This document shows positions 40,490 to 50,638 of a stretch of DNA of 64,000 bases, piece after piece (the first letter of the stretch is position 1; the number at the start of each line of letters is the position of its first letter). Under the pieces are notes generated by a model. That model did no database searches, had not been told where the DNA came from, and was given only the letters and a program-made list of their open reading frames with translations. Position numbers and translations under genes: made by a program. This stretch comes from Triangularia verruculosa (lineage: Eukaryota > Ascomycota > Sordariomycetes > Sordariales > Podosporaceae). The DNA lies in contig MU863931.1 in assembly GCA_033296885.1 (NCBI GenBank), forward strand, positions 1-64,000, read 5' to 3'.

Positions 40490-41725
40490 GTGATAGGTAG
40501 GTAGGTAATAAGAATATTTGAGAATTGTACATATTTCTTTCGCATGTATACAAATAAAATTTGGGGGCCGAAATGACTTACGCGTCGTCAGTTGATACCA
40601 GCATAATGGTGCAATGGAAGGCTTACGGATTGCTTATGAAGAAGGATGTTGTGGAACAGGATAGTATCACAGGTATTAGGGCAAGGCTCGTAAGAGCAGT
40701 TAGGAGTTAATGGAGCAGTTCACTAAGGTGGTATCCAAGGGGTTACATGCGGGCCAAGGAGCGGGTTGCTCAGGGAGCTTACCAGCCAATAGGTCTGACA
40801 GGTGGATGGAATGCTCCGGGGGGATATAATATGGTTCTACGTATACACTCCTTTTTGAACCTGTTCTTTTGTTCAGTCAATATCAACAGTTCAACATACC
40901 TACCTAGGTATGCTTCAAGATAAGTGCGTGAGTTCCAAACTCAACAGATTGAGATTTCTAAGCTCTACGGAGCGTCTCGGGGACCGTTGGTCTCCTTCGG
41001 GGCTCATAGTATACGTACATAAGACGGCTTTCTCCTGCTCGTTTAAAGATTTCCTTTTCGTGCTGTAGATCAATCAATGCACCAATATAACTACAGGCTT
41101 TGAACTTCACACCCTATGGGTATATCGCTTTGACTGACTGTTTTGCCGCCCTGAAAACGAAGAACCGAGCATTTGTTTAATAGGTCACATACTTACCTAT
41201 GCAGGGCCTATCTTTCAGCCCCCAATTTAGGCCCTTTGCCGACTGTCACCTTGAGAGAGCTGGACTCTCATGGAGATAGTTGTGTGTCAGCACATCGTAA
41301 ACATTGACCAGTAAGATCTTGATATTTTAACTCGCCATTGCCGTGTCAGTACTTCACAGCAGCGCATAGTGACCTAGAGAGGAGGGGCAGTGCCGGTGAA
41401 CCAGCACGCGAAGTCGTACAAGGACAACATTGCGTACTCAGCCAGGTAAGGTAAGGTAGCATCGAACAACACCAATCTCCTTGTTACATTTCAATATTTA
41501 CCAGGCACTTCCCCCCACAGTCAGAGAGACCGAGGGCTCCTCACCATGCATCTCGTTTATGACTGCCCAATGACAAGTACCGACCTCATGAAAAGGACGA
41601 CAGAAGGACAAGTATAAAGAGGAGCTCATTCCTGAACTTCAAACCAACTTCTTCACCAGCATCATCATCCTCTTCACCTCTTTTCTAACTACCTATATAT
41701 CCAGACCGCCAACCCTTTCAACAAA
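40490..41725. other. Intergenic region with TATA box before the secreted protein gene
   Basis: 1236 bp with no recognisable gene. It contains ATACCTACCTAGGTATG at 40896-40912 and a TATAAA box at 41613-41618, about 108 bp before the next ATG, followed by a CT/CATC-rich leader. No mobile element boundaries seen. Confidence 0.45.
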
Positions 41726-42259
41726 ATGCAGTTCACCACCACCACCCTCGCCTTTCTGGCCATGACTCTCCCCCTGAATTCAGCCCTAACCACCCGATCC
41801 GCCGACTCCATCCCTGACGGCGGCTACACCGGTCAAACCTTCGCCAACGGCACTACCCTCTACACCCCTCTCGAAGAAGGCAAGGCTTTCCTCGTCGCCC
41901 CCTCCACCGCTCCTGTCTCCGCAAAACTGGGCAAAAGGTACACCGGTTGTTTCGGCGGCGACCTGGACCACTCCGGCGTCGACGCTTCGGTCCAGCGCCT
42001 GCGCGACTGGGCCGGTAACGGCCGGGACCTCGCCAGTGGCAGCATCAATACCTGGATCGGGTTCATCAACGAAGGCATGCTGGCCTACTACTGTATCGAC
42101 GCACCTTTCCGGAGTGGTAACTTGGATGTCAATGATGTGAATCATGCTCTGAGGGAGATGGATAGGGTTTGCGGGTTCTACAAGTCGAGTTACTTCAAGT
42201 GGGATGGGAGTGTCGAGATTGTTGGGAAGGATTATGCCGGAGCTAATATTTGTGTCTAA
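41726..42259 (+). CDS. Small secreted four-cysteine protein with Kex2-type site
   Basis: Protein of 177 residues, no intron. A signal peptide (MQFTTTTLAFLAMTLPLNSA) is followed by a 50-residue pro-like segment ending in GKR, a dibasic Kex2 site, so the mature part would begin YTGCFGGDLDHSG. The mature region has only four cysteines (CFGG, YYCID, VCGFY, and NICV at the very end), enough for two disulfides. The layout of signal, pro-segment, dibasic site and short Cys-containing domain is common in fungal secreted proteins, including effectors and antimicrobial proteins. I do not recognise a named family and claim no activity. The TATA box and CT-rich leader suggest a well-expressed gene. Confidence 0.8.
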   Translation: MQFTTTTLAFLAMTLPLNSALTTRSADSIPDGGYTGQTFANGTTLYTPLEEGKAFLVAPSTAPVSAKLGKRYTGCFGGDLDHSGVDASVQRLRDWAGNGRDLASGSINTWIGFINEGMLAYYCIDAPFRSGNLDVNDVNHALREMDRVCGFYKSSYFKWDGSVEIVGKDYAGANICV

Positions 42260-42569
42260 GGTACCTATGGTGGTAGCAGGAGTTGGAGAAGAAGGGGAGG
42301 TGGAGGAGAGATGGCGCCCGTAGGTGCCCAAGTAGGTATCTAGGTAGGTAGGTACTTTTGTGATACGGGGTTTTATTCTTTTTATCCAGCTAGGTAGCTT
42401 ATGATGAATACTTAGCAATAGAATGAATGAACTAAAGAGAATCTGCAAACCACCCAACCTCCTACACCTCTGGTCAAGCGTTGCTCATCTCTATTAGTCA
42501 CGCAGTTTTCCCCCATGCCCTAGGTGAGGTAATTGCGGCCCCTCGAGGGGATACGAGTCTTTGAGGTCA
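42260..42569. other. Convergent 3' intergenic region
   Basis: 310 bp, containing GGTATCTAGGTAGGTAGGTA at 42335-42354, one of the dispersed palindromic motifs. No gene seen. Confidence 0.4.
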
Positions 42570-44177
42570 CTAAAGTGCCAGCGGAGGGCGCGCGGCGTCC
42601 TCGCACACCCAGCACTCTCCCGTGGTGCAGGAGGCGTCGAATGTGGCTTTCTTAGGATATGGGCACAACACCCTCGCCTCAGTCTGACCGTTCAGTCTAG
42701 TCACATTCACAGGAGAACTCTCAGGTGCCACACCTTCCTCGACCCAAGCTCGCAATTGTGCCAGCAGCTCAGTGGGATTACCACTGGAACCGTTCAAGCA
42801 GTGCTCCAGGCCTGGGATCTCAAAGTGTCGATAGAAGTCTGATGTGTTTGGTAACAGGGCCGACACATCCTGGTAATACTTCTCGGTCGCCTTTGGGGCA
42901 AGGAGTTGATCAACCAGTCCGTGCCAGCTGATCATCTTGCTGCCTTGTCTCGCGAATTCACTGAGGTCTGTGTCGACCGTATCCGCCATAGAACCGAATT
43001 CCTGTTTGCTGGCCTGCACAAAGCGGTCCAGCTCTTTGTGGGTGAGATTTTGGATATTAAATGTCGAGCTTTTGGCGATAAACAGCTCGAACCAATCCTT
43101 TCCAAGGGCGTTTGGCTCGCCGATACAGCTCCCGCTGGTGCAGTTTGTCTCCGCAACCCCGAGGCCATTAGCAATGAGATCTGACCCTGGTGTGAGGCCA
43201 TACCACCTCCTCTTCCCCTCCACCGTTTCCCTCCCATGCCAAGTCTTATTCACCACCACCGCCGCCGCCTCTGTAATCTCCACCGTTCTTCCCCCCAAGT
43301 TATCACACTCAATCTCCGTCCCCACCATCTCAAATGGATCAAACCCCTCCAAACACCCATCAACATCACCCACAATCCCATCCACCACCCCATCCAACCC
43401 ATCACACCACGTCGTCGCCGCTTTACTGATAGCAACCACCTCGCACGAATACGGCCATCTTCCCATCTCATTCATCACCACCTGCGGCCACTCAAACCCC
43501 CCCATCGCCTCGCTCCAGTAAATCCCCGGCGCCCCCGCCAGAATCCCATCAAACAGCCCCGGATACCGCTGCGCCAGCATCATCCCCTGCCTGCCCCCCT
43601 GGGAGCATCCGTTCCAGTAGCTATACCTCGGCTTCTCCCCGTAAAACGACCTGGCAACCTCCTTCCCAATCTCCCCCACGTCCCGCAGACTCACGCTCAT
43701 CAAATTCTGCAGCTTGTACAGGTCCACGTTGCCCTCGCTTAGCAAAGCCCACTCCCGAGAGGTGGTGGCTGATCCGAGCCCTGCGTCCGTGGTGATAGTT
43801 GCGTATCCCTCGCCAATGGCGCCTTTCATGCCGTAGTAGGGGAAGTCGTACCGGCCTGCTGCCCAGCCGCCGCCTCCGACTGCCAGTAGACGGAAGTTCC
43901 AGGGGCTGGTGGCGGCGGTGGTGTTGGCAGTGGCATTGGAAGCAGGGAGCCAGGTTTCGACGATGACGCTGTCGTTTTGGCCTGGGTGGGTGTAGGTTAG
44001 GGTGACGTTGCAGAAGGAGAGGCCGGTGTAGGAGATGGCAGGGGCGGTGAGGCGGGTGATGGCGGGGACGGAGGCGGAAAAGTTGGTTACGGGGGTGGTG
44101 GTGAGGGAGAGGAGGGAGGTGGAGATGGGGAGGAGGAGGGAGGCGAAGGTGGAGGGGTTGCAGAGGGGGATGGACAT
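42570..44177 (-). CDS. Tannase/feruloyl esterase family enzyme
   Basis: Intron-less protein of 535 residues of the tannase family, which cleaves ester bonds in tannins or releases ferulic acid from plant cell walls. The catalytic serine S192 sits in NGCSQGG, the aspartate D423 in WHGLVDQLL and the histidine H459 in GLEHC. Cysteines C191 and C460 next to Ser and His form the family's CS-D-HC motif. The oxyanion-like glycine patch VGGGGWAAG is at 100-108. Many N-glycosylation sites (NAT, NTT, NVT, NTS) fit secretion. The N-terminus (MSIPLCNPSTFASLLLP) looks like the mature start of the family rather than a signal peptide, and a CTATAAA box only 72 bp upstream (44249-44255) argues against a missed first exon. 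Substrate (tannin or feruloyl ester) is undecided. Confidence 0.9.
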   Translation of the reverse strand: MSIPLCNPSTFASLLLPISTSLLSLTTTPVTNFSASVPAITRLTAPAISYTGLSFCNVTLTYTHPGQNDSVIVETWLPASNATANTTAATSPWNFRLLAVGGGGWAAGRYDFPYYGMKGAIGEGYATITTDAGLGSATTSREWALLSEGNVDLYKLQNLMSVSLRDVGEIGKEVARSFYGEKPRYSYWNGCSQGGRQGMMLAQRYPGLFDGILAGAPGIYWSEAMGGFEWPQVVMNEMGRWPYSCEVVAISKAATTWCDGLDGVVDGIVGDVDGCLEGFDPFEMVGTEIECDNLGGRTVEITEAAAVVVNKTWHGRETVEGKRRWYGLTPGSDLIANGLGVAETNCTSGSCIGEPNALGKDWFELFIAKSSTFNIQNLTHKELDRFVQASKQEFGSMADTVDTDLSEFARQGSKMISWHGLVDQLLAPKATEKYYQDVSALLPNTSDFYRHFEIPGLEHCLNGSSGNPTELLAQLRAWVEEGVAPESSPVNVTRLNGQTEARVLCPYPKKATFDASCTTGECWVCEDAARPPLAL

Positions 44178-44695
44178 TGTGATTGTGTGGGGGGTTAATG
44201 GACTTGATGGTGGAGTGTTAAAGTTGGAAATGAGGGGAGAGACGACGATTTATAGAAGATTTGTGTTTGTCTAGATGCTACCTTAGGCACCTTACCTAAT
44301 GTCGTTGAGCTTTCACAGCCGAATACGAGGACTGCAGTTGATAATACACGCGTCAAGCCGAGTATGATTGAGCAGAATTCCTACAATATCACCTTTGTTG
44401 GTGCAAGTTGGAAACCTTGCTGTGAGGGGCCGTGGAAGTCCGAACAGTCCGAGCGAATAGGCGAAGGAGAGCGCATAATCCTTCTGGTTCCGGCACCGTC
44501 ACACTCGGTCTGACAGCATTTCCGGGCCGCAGATGGCCCGTCACGGATCCACACCGCCAAAAAAATAGTCAAAAGGTGGCAGTGAGTGCAGAAACACCTA
44601 CTACCTAGGTGGCTGGTTTTCAGCATCTCCTTCTCGAAATGGTCACAATGATCGTTGAGGCGCTGTGGTTGGGCCTAATGCCCTGGTCTTGATAG
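44178..44695. other. Intergenic region with TATA box of the tannase gene
   Basis: 518 bp. On the minus strand CTATAAA at 44249-44255 precedes the tannase ATG. A TACCTAGGTGG motif occurs near 44604. I found no exon that would supply a start for the coding-like segment that follows at 44696. Confidence 0.4.
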
Positions 44696-44941
44696 GTATA
44701 CAAGCTGTTTCCGAATCTCGACATCTTCAAGTATGAGATCGACAACCATCCTGCTGTTGATGAGCAGTTCGCGCCGCAGGATCTTCGCTTCGCAACTGTG
44801 AACTATGCTAAAAGCCTGAAGTATCTGGCGGTTCGGGAGGGCTGGGATCCATGGTATGACTTCACCATGATAGATCCGAACGTGTACAACCAGGCTCTAG
44901 AAGGTCTAGAGGCTGCGGTCAAAGCCCGGGAAATTGAGTAG
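44696..44941 (+). pseudogene. Orphan 3' coding segment (gene remnant)
   Basis: A frame of 81 codons, directly after a GATAG that could be a splice acceptor, reads VYKLFPNLDIFKYEIDNHPA, then DLRFATVNYAKSLKYLAV, EGWDPWYDFTMIDPNVYN and a helical end before TAG. Amino-acid composition and codon use look coding, but stops lie immediately upstream in frame, no ATG begins it, and no upstream exon is visible. It looks like the 3' end of a lost gene. I could not name the family. Confidence 0.4.
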
Positions 44942-45129
44942 AGCCTTGAGCCAATCAGTTGATCAGCTGGTAGTAAGAGCCTTTTGATGGAGATGTTGGA
45001 GGAAAGCCAGTGCAAGAGGCAGAGGGGTGACACTTCAAGTTATTATTATAACTGGATGGGGGAACATCATATTTCCGCGCAAAATCTATCTCTGAATCCA
45101 CACACCTCACTCAAGTCTCTCTATCCTTC

Positions 45130-46833
45130 TCAAACCCTCTTCCCCGAAGTCCAGGTGACCTCCTTGATCTCCCCGGTCCAGGTGTAGCTCGGATTCTCCG
45201 TATAGCAAAAGTCAACCACACCCACCGGGTCCGGAACCGTCAGCTCCTCGCCCTCCCCGAGCGGCTCGTCGGTGTACTCCCTGTGCTCGACCTTTTCACA
45301 GACAATATTGCTGTTGACCGTCGTCGTCGACACGCCGGAGAAGCGGACCCTGAACATCAGACCATCTCAGATTAGCACTGCTCAGATCGACACAGATTCG
45401 TAGAGACAAAAAAGAAAGAGAAACTCACGGATTACCCGGATCAAGCTCGGTACATTCCCACTCGGCCCTCAACTCCAACACCTTCCCCTCCCCATCCCAC
45501 TTGAACTGACACCGATAAGGCCAGAGCGGTCCATCGGGAACCTGGCTGCCGCCGTCATACCCAATCTCACAGTCAAACCACCCATCCCCTCGCGCTTTTC
45601 CCTGGTATACCGGATTCGGATACCGGAACCCGCGGTTAGTCTGGAGTATAATTTCGAACGAAATTGAGTTGTTGTACGTGCTGAAATACGAGAACTGCCA
45701 TCGGGGGTTGTAGATGGACGAAACAGTGCAAGAGTCGGTGTTGGACGGGACTGGGTCCTCGATGGAGTAAGGTGGGAGAGTGACGACCGTCCCCAAGGAA
45801 CCTGAGAGGGAGATGGAAGAGTCGTCGTTCGGGACGGTGCAGAATTTCTTAAGGTGGCGGGGGGAGGAGGGGATGGGTTCGGTTTGGCATTCGAGGGGGA
45901 GAGGGAGGGTCCCCGAAGCGCTGATTTGGAGCCTGGTTTAAGCTCGAGTTAGTATAGGTAGGAAGAAAAAGGAGGGGATGAGGGGGGAAGTACGGCTTAG
46001 CAGCGTCGTGGTCGTCGCAGAACCAAGTTTGGTTCACTGTCAAGCTGTAGGTTGCTGGGTCGAACTGGACTGCGGTGGAGATGCTGTAGCGGCCGATGGT
46101 GAAAGACTGAAACTCGGTTCCGGCGCAAAAGATGTTGGTAGCCACTGGGCCCTGAGACATGCAGCTTGCCTCGTACCCTGTGGCAGCGTTGGTCAGGATG
46201 AAGGTTAGACGCTGCTCCTTGACCGAGGTGATCTCGTCGCCATCTTGATCCGCCCAGATGACATGCGACAGAACCCAACTTGGCTTTTCGGACTTTGCAA
46301 GACATCCCGGTGTGTCATGGCCAGTGGGCCCTTCGTTGTATTGAGGCGTCAGCGCGACGGGTTGGATGAGGGATCCTTTGACCAGCAGCGGTGAGCTCGC
46401 AGCTTTGCCGTCGACAACCGAGACGGTGCTTGTCCCGGCAGCAATGAACTTTGTTCTGTTTATGCACCATCAGCCAACTCACGTTTCTTCATCCAGGCAA
46501 AGAAAGCACATACTGAGGACTGCGATCGCCACAAACCCAAGTCTGATTAACCGAAACACTCGCCACGGCCCCATCAACTTCAACAACCACCACCAAATCC
46601 TCAATCCCCTCTTCCCCCTCACAACTCCCCCCCAGACACTCATACCCCGCTGTCTGATTCGTCGCTCTATTCAAAACCGAAAACGAAGCCTTGCCATCCA
46701 CCGCAGCAAGATCACTAACGAACCAACTCGGAGTCGTAAAGGACCTCGATGTGCACCCCTGAGCAGAAATCACCGCCTGCGCAGACGCCACCGACACCCC
46801 CAAGGCCGCAACAAACAAACTAAAACGTGCCAT
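45130..46833 (-). CDS. Secreted protein of three diverged tandem domains
   Basis: Four exons (46514-46833, 45994-46455, 45429-45932, 45130-45349; introns 58, 61 and 79 bp, all phase 2) encode 501 residues. The signal peptide is MARFSLFVAALGVSVASAQA. The rest falls into three copies of one domain of 120-170 residues. Each opens P-x-W-x(V/F)S, continues with a beta-rich stretch (ASFSVLNRATNQTAGYEC; RLTFILTNAATGYEASC; ISFEIILQTNRGFRYP) and has a late motif (VSVNQTWVCGD; LTVNQTWFCDD; ELRAEWECTE) followed by a strand ending in A-G-T or similar. Copies 1 and 2 share NQTW-x-C. Conserved cysteines suggest disulfides and an extracellular beta-sandwich, reminiscent of Alt a 1-like domain families, but I cannot confirm that. 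Intron positions fall after the late motif in each repeat, which supports duplication with its introns. Confidence 0.75.
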
Positions 46834-47520
46834 CGTCAGTAAGTATACTGGACATCAGCCAAACCCAACTCCCACAGATCAAAATCCGGGAAAGTGATGG
46901 ATGATATACCCCCTTCCCCCCATCTTCTCGACCAAACGTGAGGAGAAAAACGAGTTTCCCCAAGAAAAACCCCGCACCGCAATTTATCGCCCACGAGGCA
47001 AGGTAAGACACACAAGTTCTGCAGATATGATTAATCTAAGTTTTTCCATACAACTGATCAGGCTATTCAACTCCCTTGTCTATCCCTCGTGGCAAACGGC
47101 ATGCCGGCACAATCCCATATTACCCCTGCCCCCCCCTGCCAAGAGTCTTCTAGAGCTTCTTTTTGCAAATTGCGTTTAATATCGCCTCGGATCTCCAGCC
47201 CGGCATTAAAAGAGCGAGATGTGCATCCATAGGCCACTTGTGGGGTGGTAACCTTTTTCCGATGCCCTTTGGTGAGCGGCACGTCGATGGTCAACGAGCA
47301 TACGAGATAGCGTCCAGATATGTGCCCAAGATAGGCAATAATCCTGGCAAGTCCAACCAGTCAGCCAGTCGATTATTTTTGTGCCTCTTTTTAAGATATT
47401 GGAAAAGGCCTAGTTTCTGCGTTGCAAGCTTCACGTTCTTTTTGTCTAGGGCGTGGCTAGGTACCTAGGTAGGTAGCTAGCGGGTGTTTAGCTGGCCGGG
47501 CAGTGAAAGGGAGGAAGTGG
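46834..47520. other. Intergenic region
   Basis: 687 bp between the secreted protein gene and the possible microprotein. It contains GTACCTAGGTAGGTAGCTAG at 47461-47480. Short frames on both strands have no recognisable content. Confidence 0.4.
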
Positions 47521-47731
47521 CTACAACATGTTCCCGATGATGCTGGCTGATTGAAGTGGAAGGTTAGACTTTTTTTTTTTAAAAAAAAGCTAGGGGTGGT
47601 GGGGGGATGGTAGGAAGCTTACCAACGACGACGAGTAGACCGGCCATTGTCAGTAACAGAAGGAGGATCAAGAACAGTATGAAGATGACTCTGGGCAAGC
47701 GCTCGAAGTCTATGACCAGTAGTTCGGGCAT
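47521..47731 (-). CDS. Possible 44-residue single-pass membrane microprotein
   Basis: Two exons, 47623-47731 and 47521-47546, around a 76-bp intron (GTAAGC donor, TCTAAC branch, ATCAG acceptor). The product begins MPELLVIDFERLPR, then an unbroken hydrophobic helix (VIFILFLILLLLLTMAGLLV) through the splice, ending SIIGNML-stop. The splice junction keeps the phase and the helix, and all splice signals are good. The frame is closed shortly upstream (TGA), so it is not part of the neighbour. It could instead be the first exon of an unseen longer gene, or chance. I recognise no family. Confidence 0.4.
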
Positions 47732-48170
47732 TGGGACAGCTTTGAGTGCTGAAAGCGAGGGTTCAGGATGGTGTGGTGAAGATGGTGTTGCCGGTGATTA
47801 AATGTGATCTTTCCAGCGGGTGCCAGGTGCAGGTGGGTGGTCATCAGGAAAGGAGTTTGCTTTGACAAAGGCTTTACGTCCTCCTGAAAACCCTTATATG
47901 CTTGAAATCTTGATATTCTTCGGTGGCGCTTAGGTCACTTGACCTAAAGAAAAAGCCTTCGAGCCACCTTCCTGAACCTTGACCACAACCGAGGTACTAG
48001 GGGTTATACTGAAAGGAGAGCAAAGTGAAAAGAGAGAAAAAGAGCGCCGAGCATTAAAGGAAAAGGGCAAACAGCCCGAAGAAAAAGTCTATGGCAAAGT
48101 CAATATTACAATATAAAACGGCGAGGCCAAACTGCAGGTTGCCCCATTCCCAAGTTACTTCCAATAGACA
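47732..48170. other. Intergenic region
   Basis: 439 bp of moderately AT-rich sequence upstream of the microprotein and downstream of the metallopeptidase-like gene. An AG-rich stretch (AAAGGAGAGCAAAGTGAAAA and onward) lies at about 48010-48080. No gene seen. Confidence 0.4.
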
Positions 48171-50638
48171 TCACTTCCCGTAGATCTGCAGGGTTTCCGC
48201 GTCCCAGTCCTCGTCATACCCAGCGTCAGACTCCTCTTCCACGTCCTCCTCCATAGCATCGTCCTCTTCCTCTTGCACCGACTCCCCTTCTTGCCTCTCA
48301 GCATAATGGCTCAGGGGAAGATTCTGGAATTGTTCCATGTCATAGACAGTGTCAGGTAAGTCGACATCTCTCGGAACTGTCAGGATGCCAAACTTCTTAC
48401 ACATCCCCCAGGACCCACTGGTCCCGTAAAAACCTACAATTTTGTGATTTGCAGGCGGCTCTGAGGGAATGAAAACGTGGTCAGTGAGAGAGCCTTTCGG
48501 CGGAGTTGGAAGCAAGACTTACCAAGAAACTTCACATTGTCGCCACCTAGATCACGAAGCTCACGAAGATTTAAAGAGCCCCTGCCCTGTCCATCAGAAA
48601 GCCACACTCTGAGCCCATATAGCTCATGGCGATACCTGGCAACTCCGACTTTGACAACCTCGACCCCAGGCCGAATCGCAACCTTTCTCGCCTGGTGTCC
48701 ACCCATCCGTATCGTACCCTCACGCCACGGGCCGCACGGCACCCTCGAGCCATCCTCATAGTAAACAACCGCACCATCCAAACCACACCCCACCCTAACA
48801 TCAATCATACTCGCATTTACAATCGACCCCTCCCATTTCGTCCCCTTCCTGTTGCTCCGCCTCTTCAACAGCACAGTCCACTTCCAATCATGATTGATCC
48901 CCCAGCTTCGCGTACTATCGTTGTCATCCGTTGAGTCAACGCAAGTCTTGGTGAACCTGAGATTGGTGCCCGGAATGGCAGCAACAATGTAATCCGCCGC
49001 CGCCACTCTCAGCAAAGACGAAATGTTGCGAAATGTCCGCTGCTGCCCATTCATAGCCAGCGCCTCAATCCGATCCAACCCCCCATTAGCAATCTCTTCT
49101 TGTTCACTGCCATACGGACCCAGGCTTTTCTTCATCTCCTCCAACGACAGCGTGACAGACTTTAGCGGCTCGCCAGGCCAAGTAACACCGTAATCCATCG
49201 AAGTGTTTTTCCCACAGACCCAGATACTCGCCAGCCCGGCTTCGCACTTGATCTCAACCTTTTGCGCAGCGCGCCGGCCATCGTCAGAATCCTCCACCAC
49301 AGGCCGTATCGAGGGCGCGTCATTAGGCAAGGCGACATAACCCGGCAGCTGAAAATGCGTGATCGAGTTGCACAGGACGAGTGCCTGCTTCAGCTTGATC
49401 TGGTAATAGCTGTCCTTGGCCAGATTCGCCGAAATCGGCCTCGGGTCTTTTTCCTCGTCGTCGTCCGCACCAGCACAAGACAACGAACGGGAAAGGAACA
49501 GCTTCGGCCACTGAAAGTGACCCCACTGGGACCCCTTGAGTGCCCATTTGTCATTGTCCTCGATCGTGCGACCGAGTGTGTCCTCGGCCGGGTCGAATGC
49601 ACGGATGATCTCTCTGTAGAAACGGCCCTGGCTTACAGAACAGGCCTGCCACATGGACAGAGGTTTCTCGGAACCTTCTCTGCTAACCGTGCCGTCAACA
49701 GGCGTAGGATCAAGTAGACAGTCCGGGATCTCGTCGACAAACCGAGGCCAGGAGTAAGTGGACTGACTGCCAAACATGGCAACCGACAGACCTTCTGACT
49801 TGTGAATAGAGAACTGTGCGTCGGGAAACGTTCTCCCTAGATTCTCGTTGAAATGCGCGTCCAGAACAAGTGCAGCCACAACAGGTTTGTTGTTTGAATG
49901 AAGGGGCCCATCGGAGATCTTGACTGCCTTGGAAATCACCCTATACAGATCCTTGTGTCGCTTTTGCCGGAGTTCGTCAGACTTTGCCGCTTCCAGCTCG
50001 GCTTCGACGTCACGCAGCTGGGCGACTGTCTTCTCGGTGCGGATGATATGGATCCGAGGCACGGAGTCCATGATCTGGTGCTTGCCGAAAGAGTTTTGCT
50101 GGGCTTGCCTGCTGAGGGTGTCGGGGCCGAACTCCTCCTCGATGCGAAAGGACCGTCGGGGCAGCCCTTCCCAGTAGAGGTTGTCGGCGGCTAGAGCTTG
50201 CCACATGTAGGCGGCCACGCGGAGTTTGGCGATGGCGGCGTTGAGGCTTGAGTGAGCACTGGAAACATGGCCGAATTTGGCAGAAGGGCAGTCGATGAGG
50301 AGGGGCGAGTCCTTGGCCACCAGAATGGCGAGATGGAGAGGTGGTGTTTGGAGGATGGGGGTGTACCGGAGAGATAGCTCAGTCTTGCTGGCCGCATCTC
50401 GGCCGGACGTGACTATGATCTTGTTCAGGCCAGGAGCGAGGAGGACCAAAGCCTTGAAGCGGCCCAGCGACAAGGGCCAACGTTGCTCTGGGAAAACAGA
50501 GTTGGCTCGCTCATCGACCACTTGTATCGACACAAAGCTATTCTGTTGATGGTCGCCGCCACATTTACCCGAGATCAGAAAGGACCGTTGATGGACCTCT
50601 TCCACCTTGTTGATGTCGGCGTTCTCAATCTCGATCAT
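48171..50638 (-). CDS. YIL108W-type metallopeptidase-like protein with jacalin domain; HExxH lost
   Basis: Two exons, 48523-50638 and 48171-48460 (62-bp intron), give 801 residues; the ATG at 50638 begins the homology. Residues 1-560 match the fungal zinc metallopeptidase family of yeast YIL108W (PF12044 type): WPLSLGRFKALVLLAPG (54-70), PLHLAILVAKDSPLLIDCP (100-118), AAYMWQALAADNLYWEGLPR, RIHIIRTEKTVAQLRD (195-210) and SMWQACSVSQG (328-338). Where the family has F-L-H-E-x-G-H-A-F, this protein reads RFYREIIRAF: Glu343 stays but both zinc histidines are Arg (342, 346). Residues about 600-730 form a jacalin-like lectin (GIRPGVEVVKVGVARYRHELYGLRVWLSDG...NHKIVGFYGTSGSWGMCKKFGI), completed only by splicing. 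An acidic tail ends the protein. I infer a catalytically dead peptidase with a sugar-binding end. Confidence 0.8.

Noticed and set aside
40970..41030. Possible small hairpin RNA (GAGCGTCTCGG...TTCGGGGCTC)
   Set aside because: Stem is short and imperfect; no conserved RNA family recognised.
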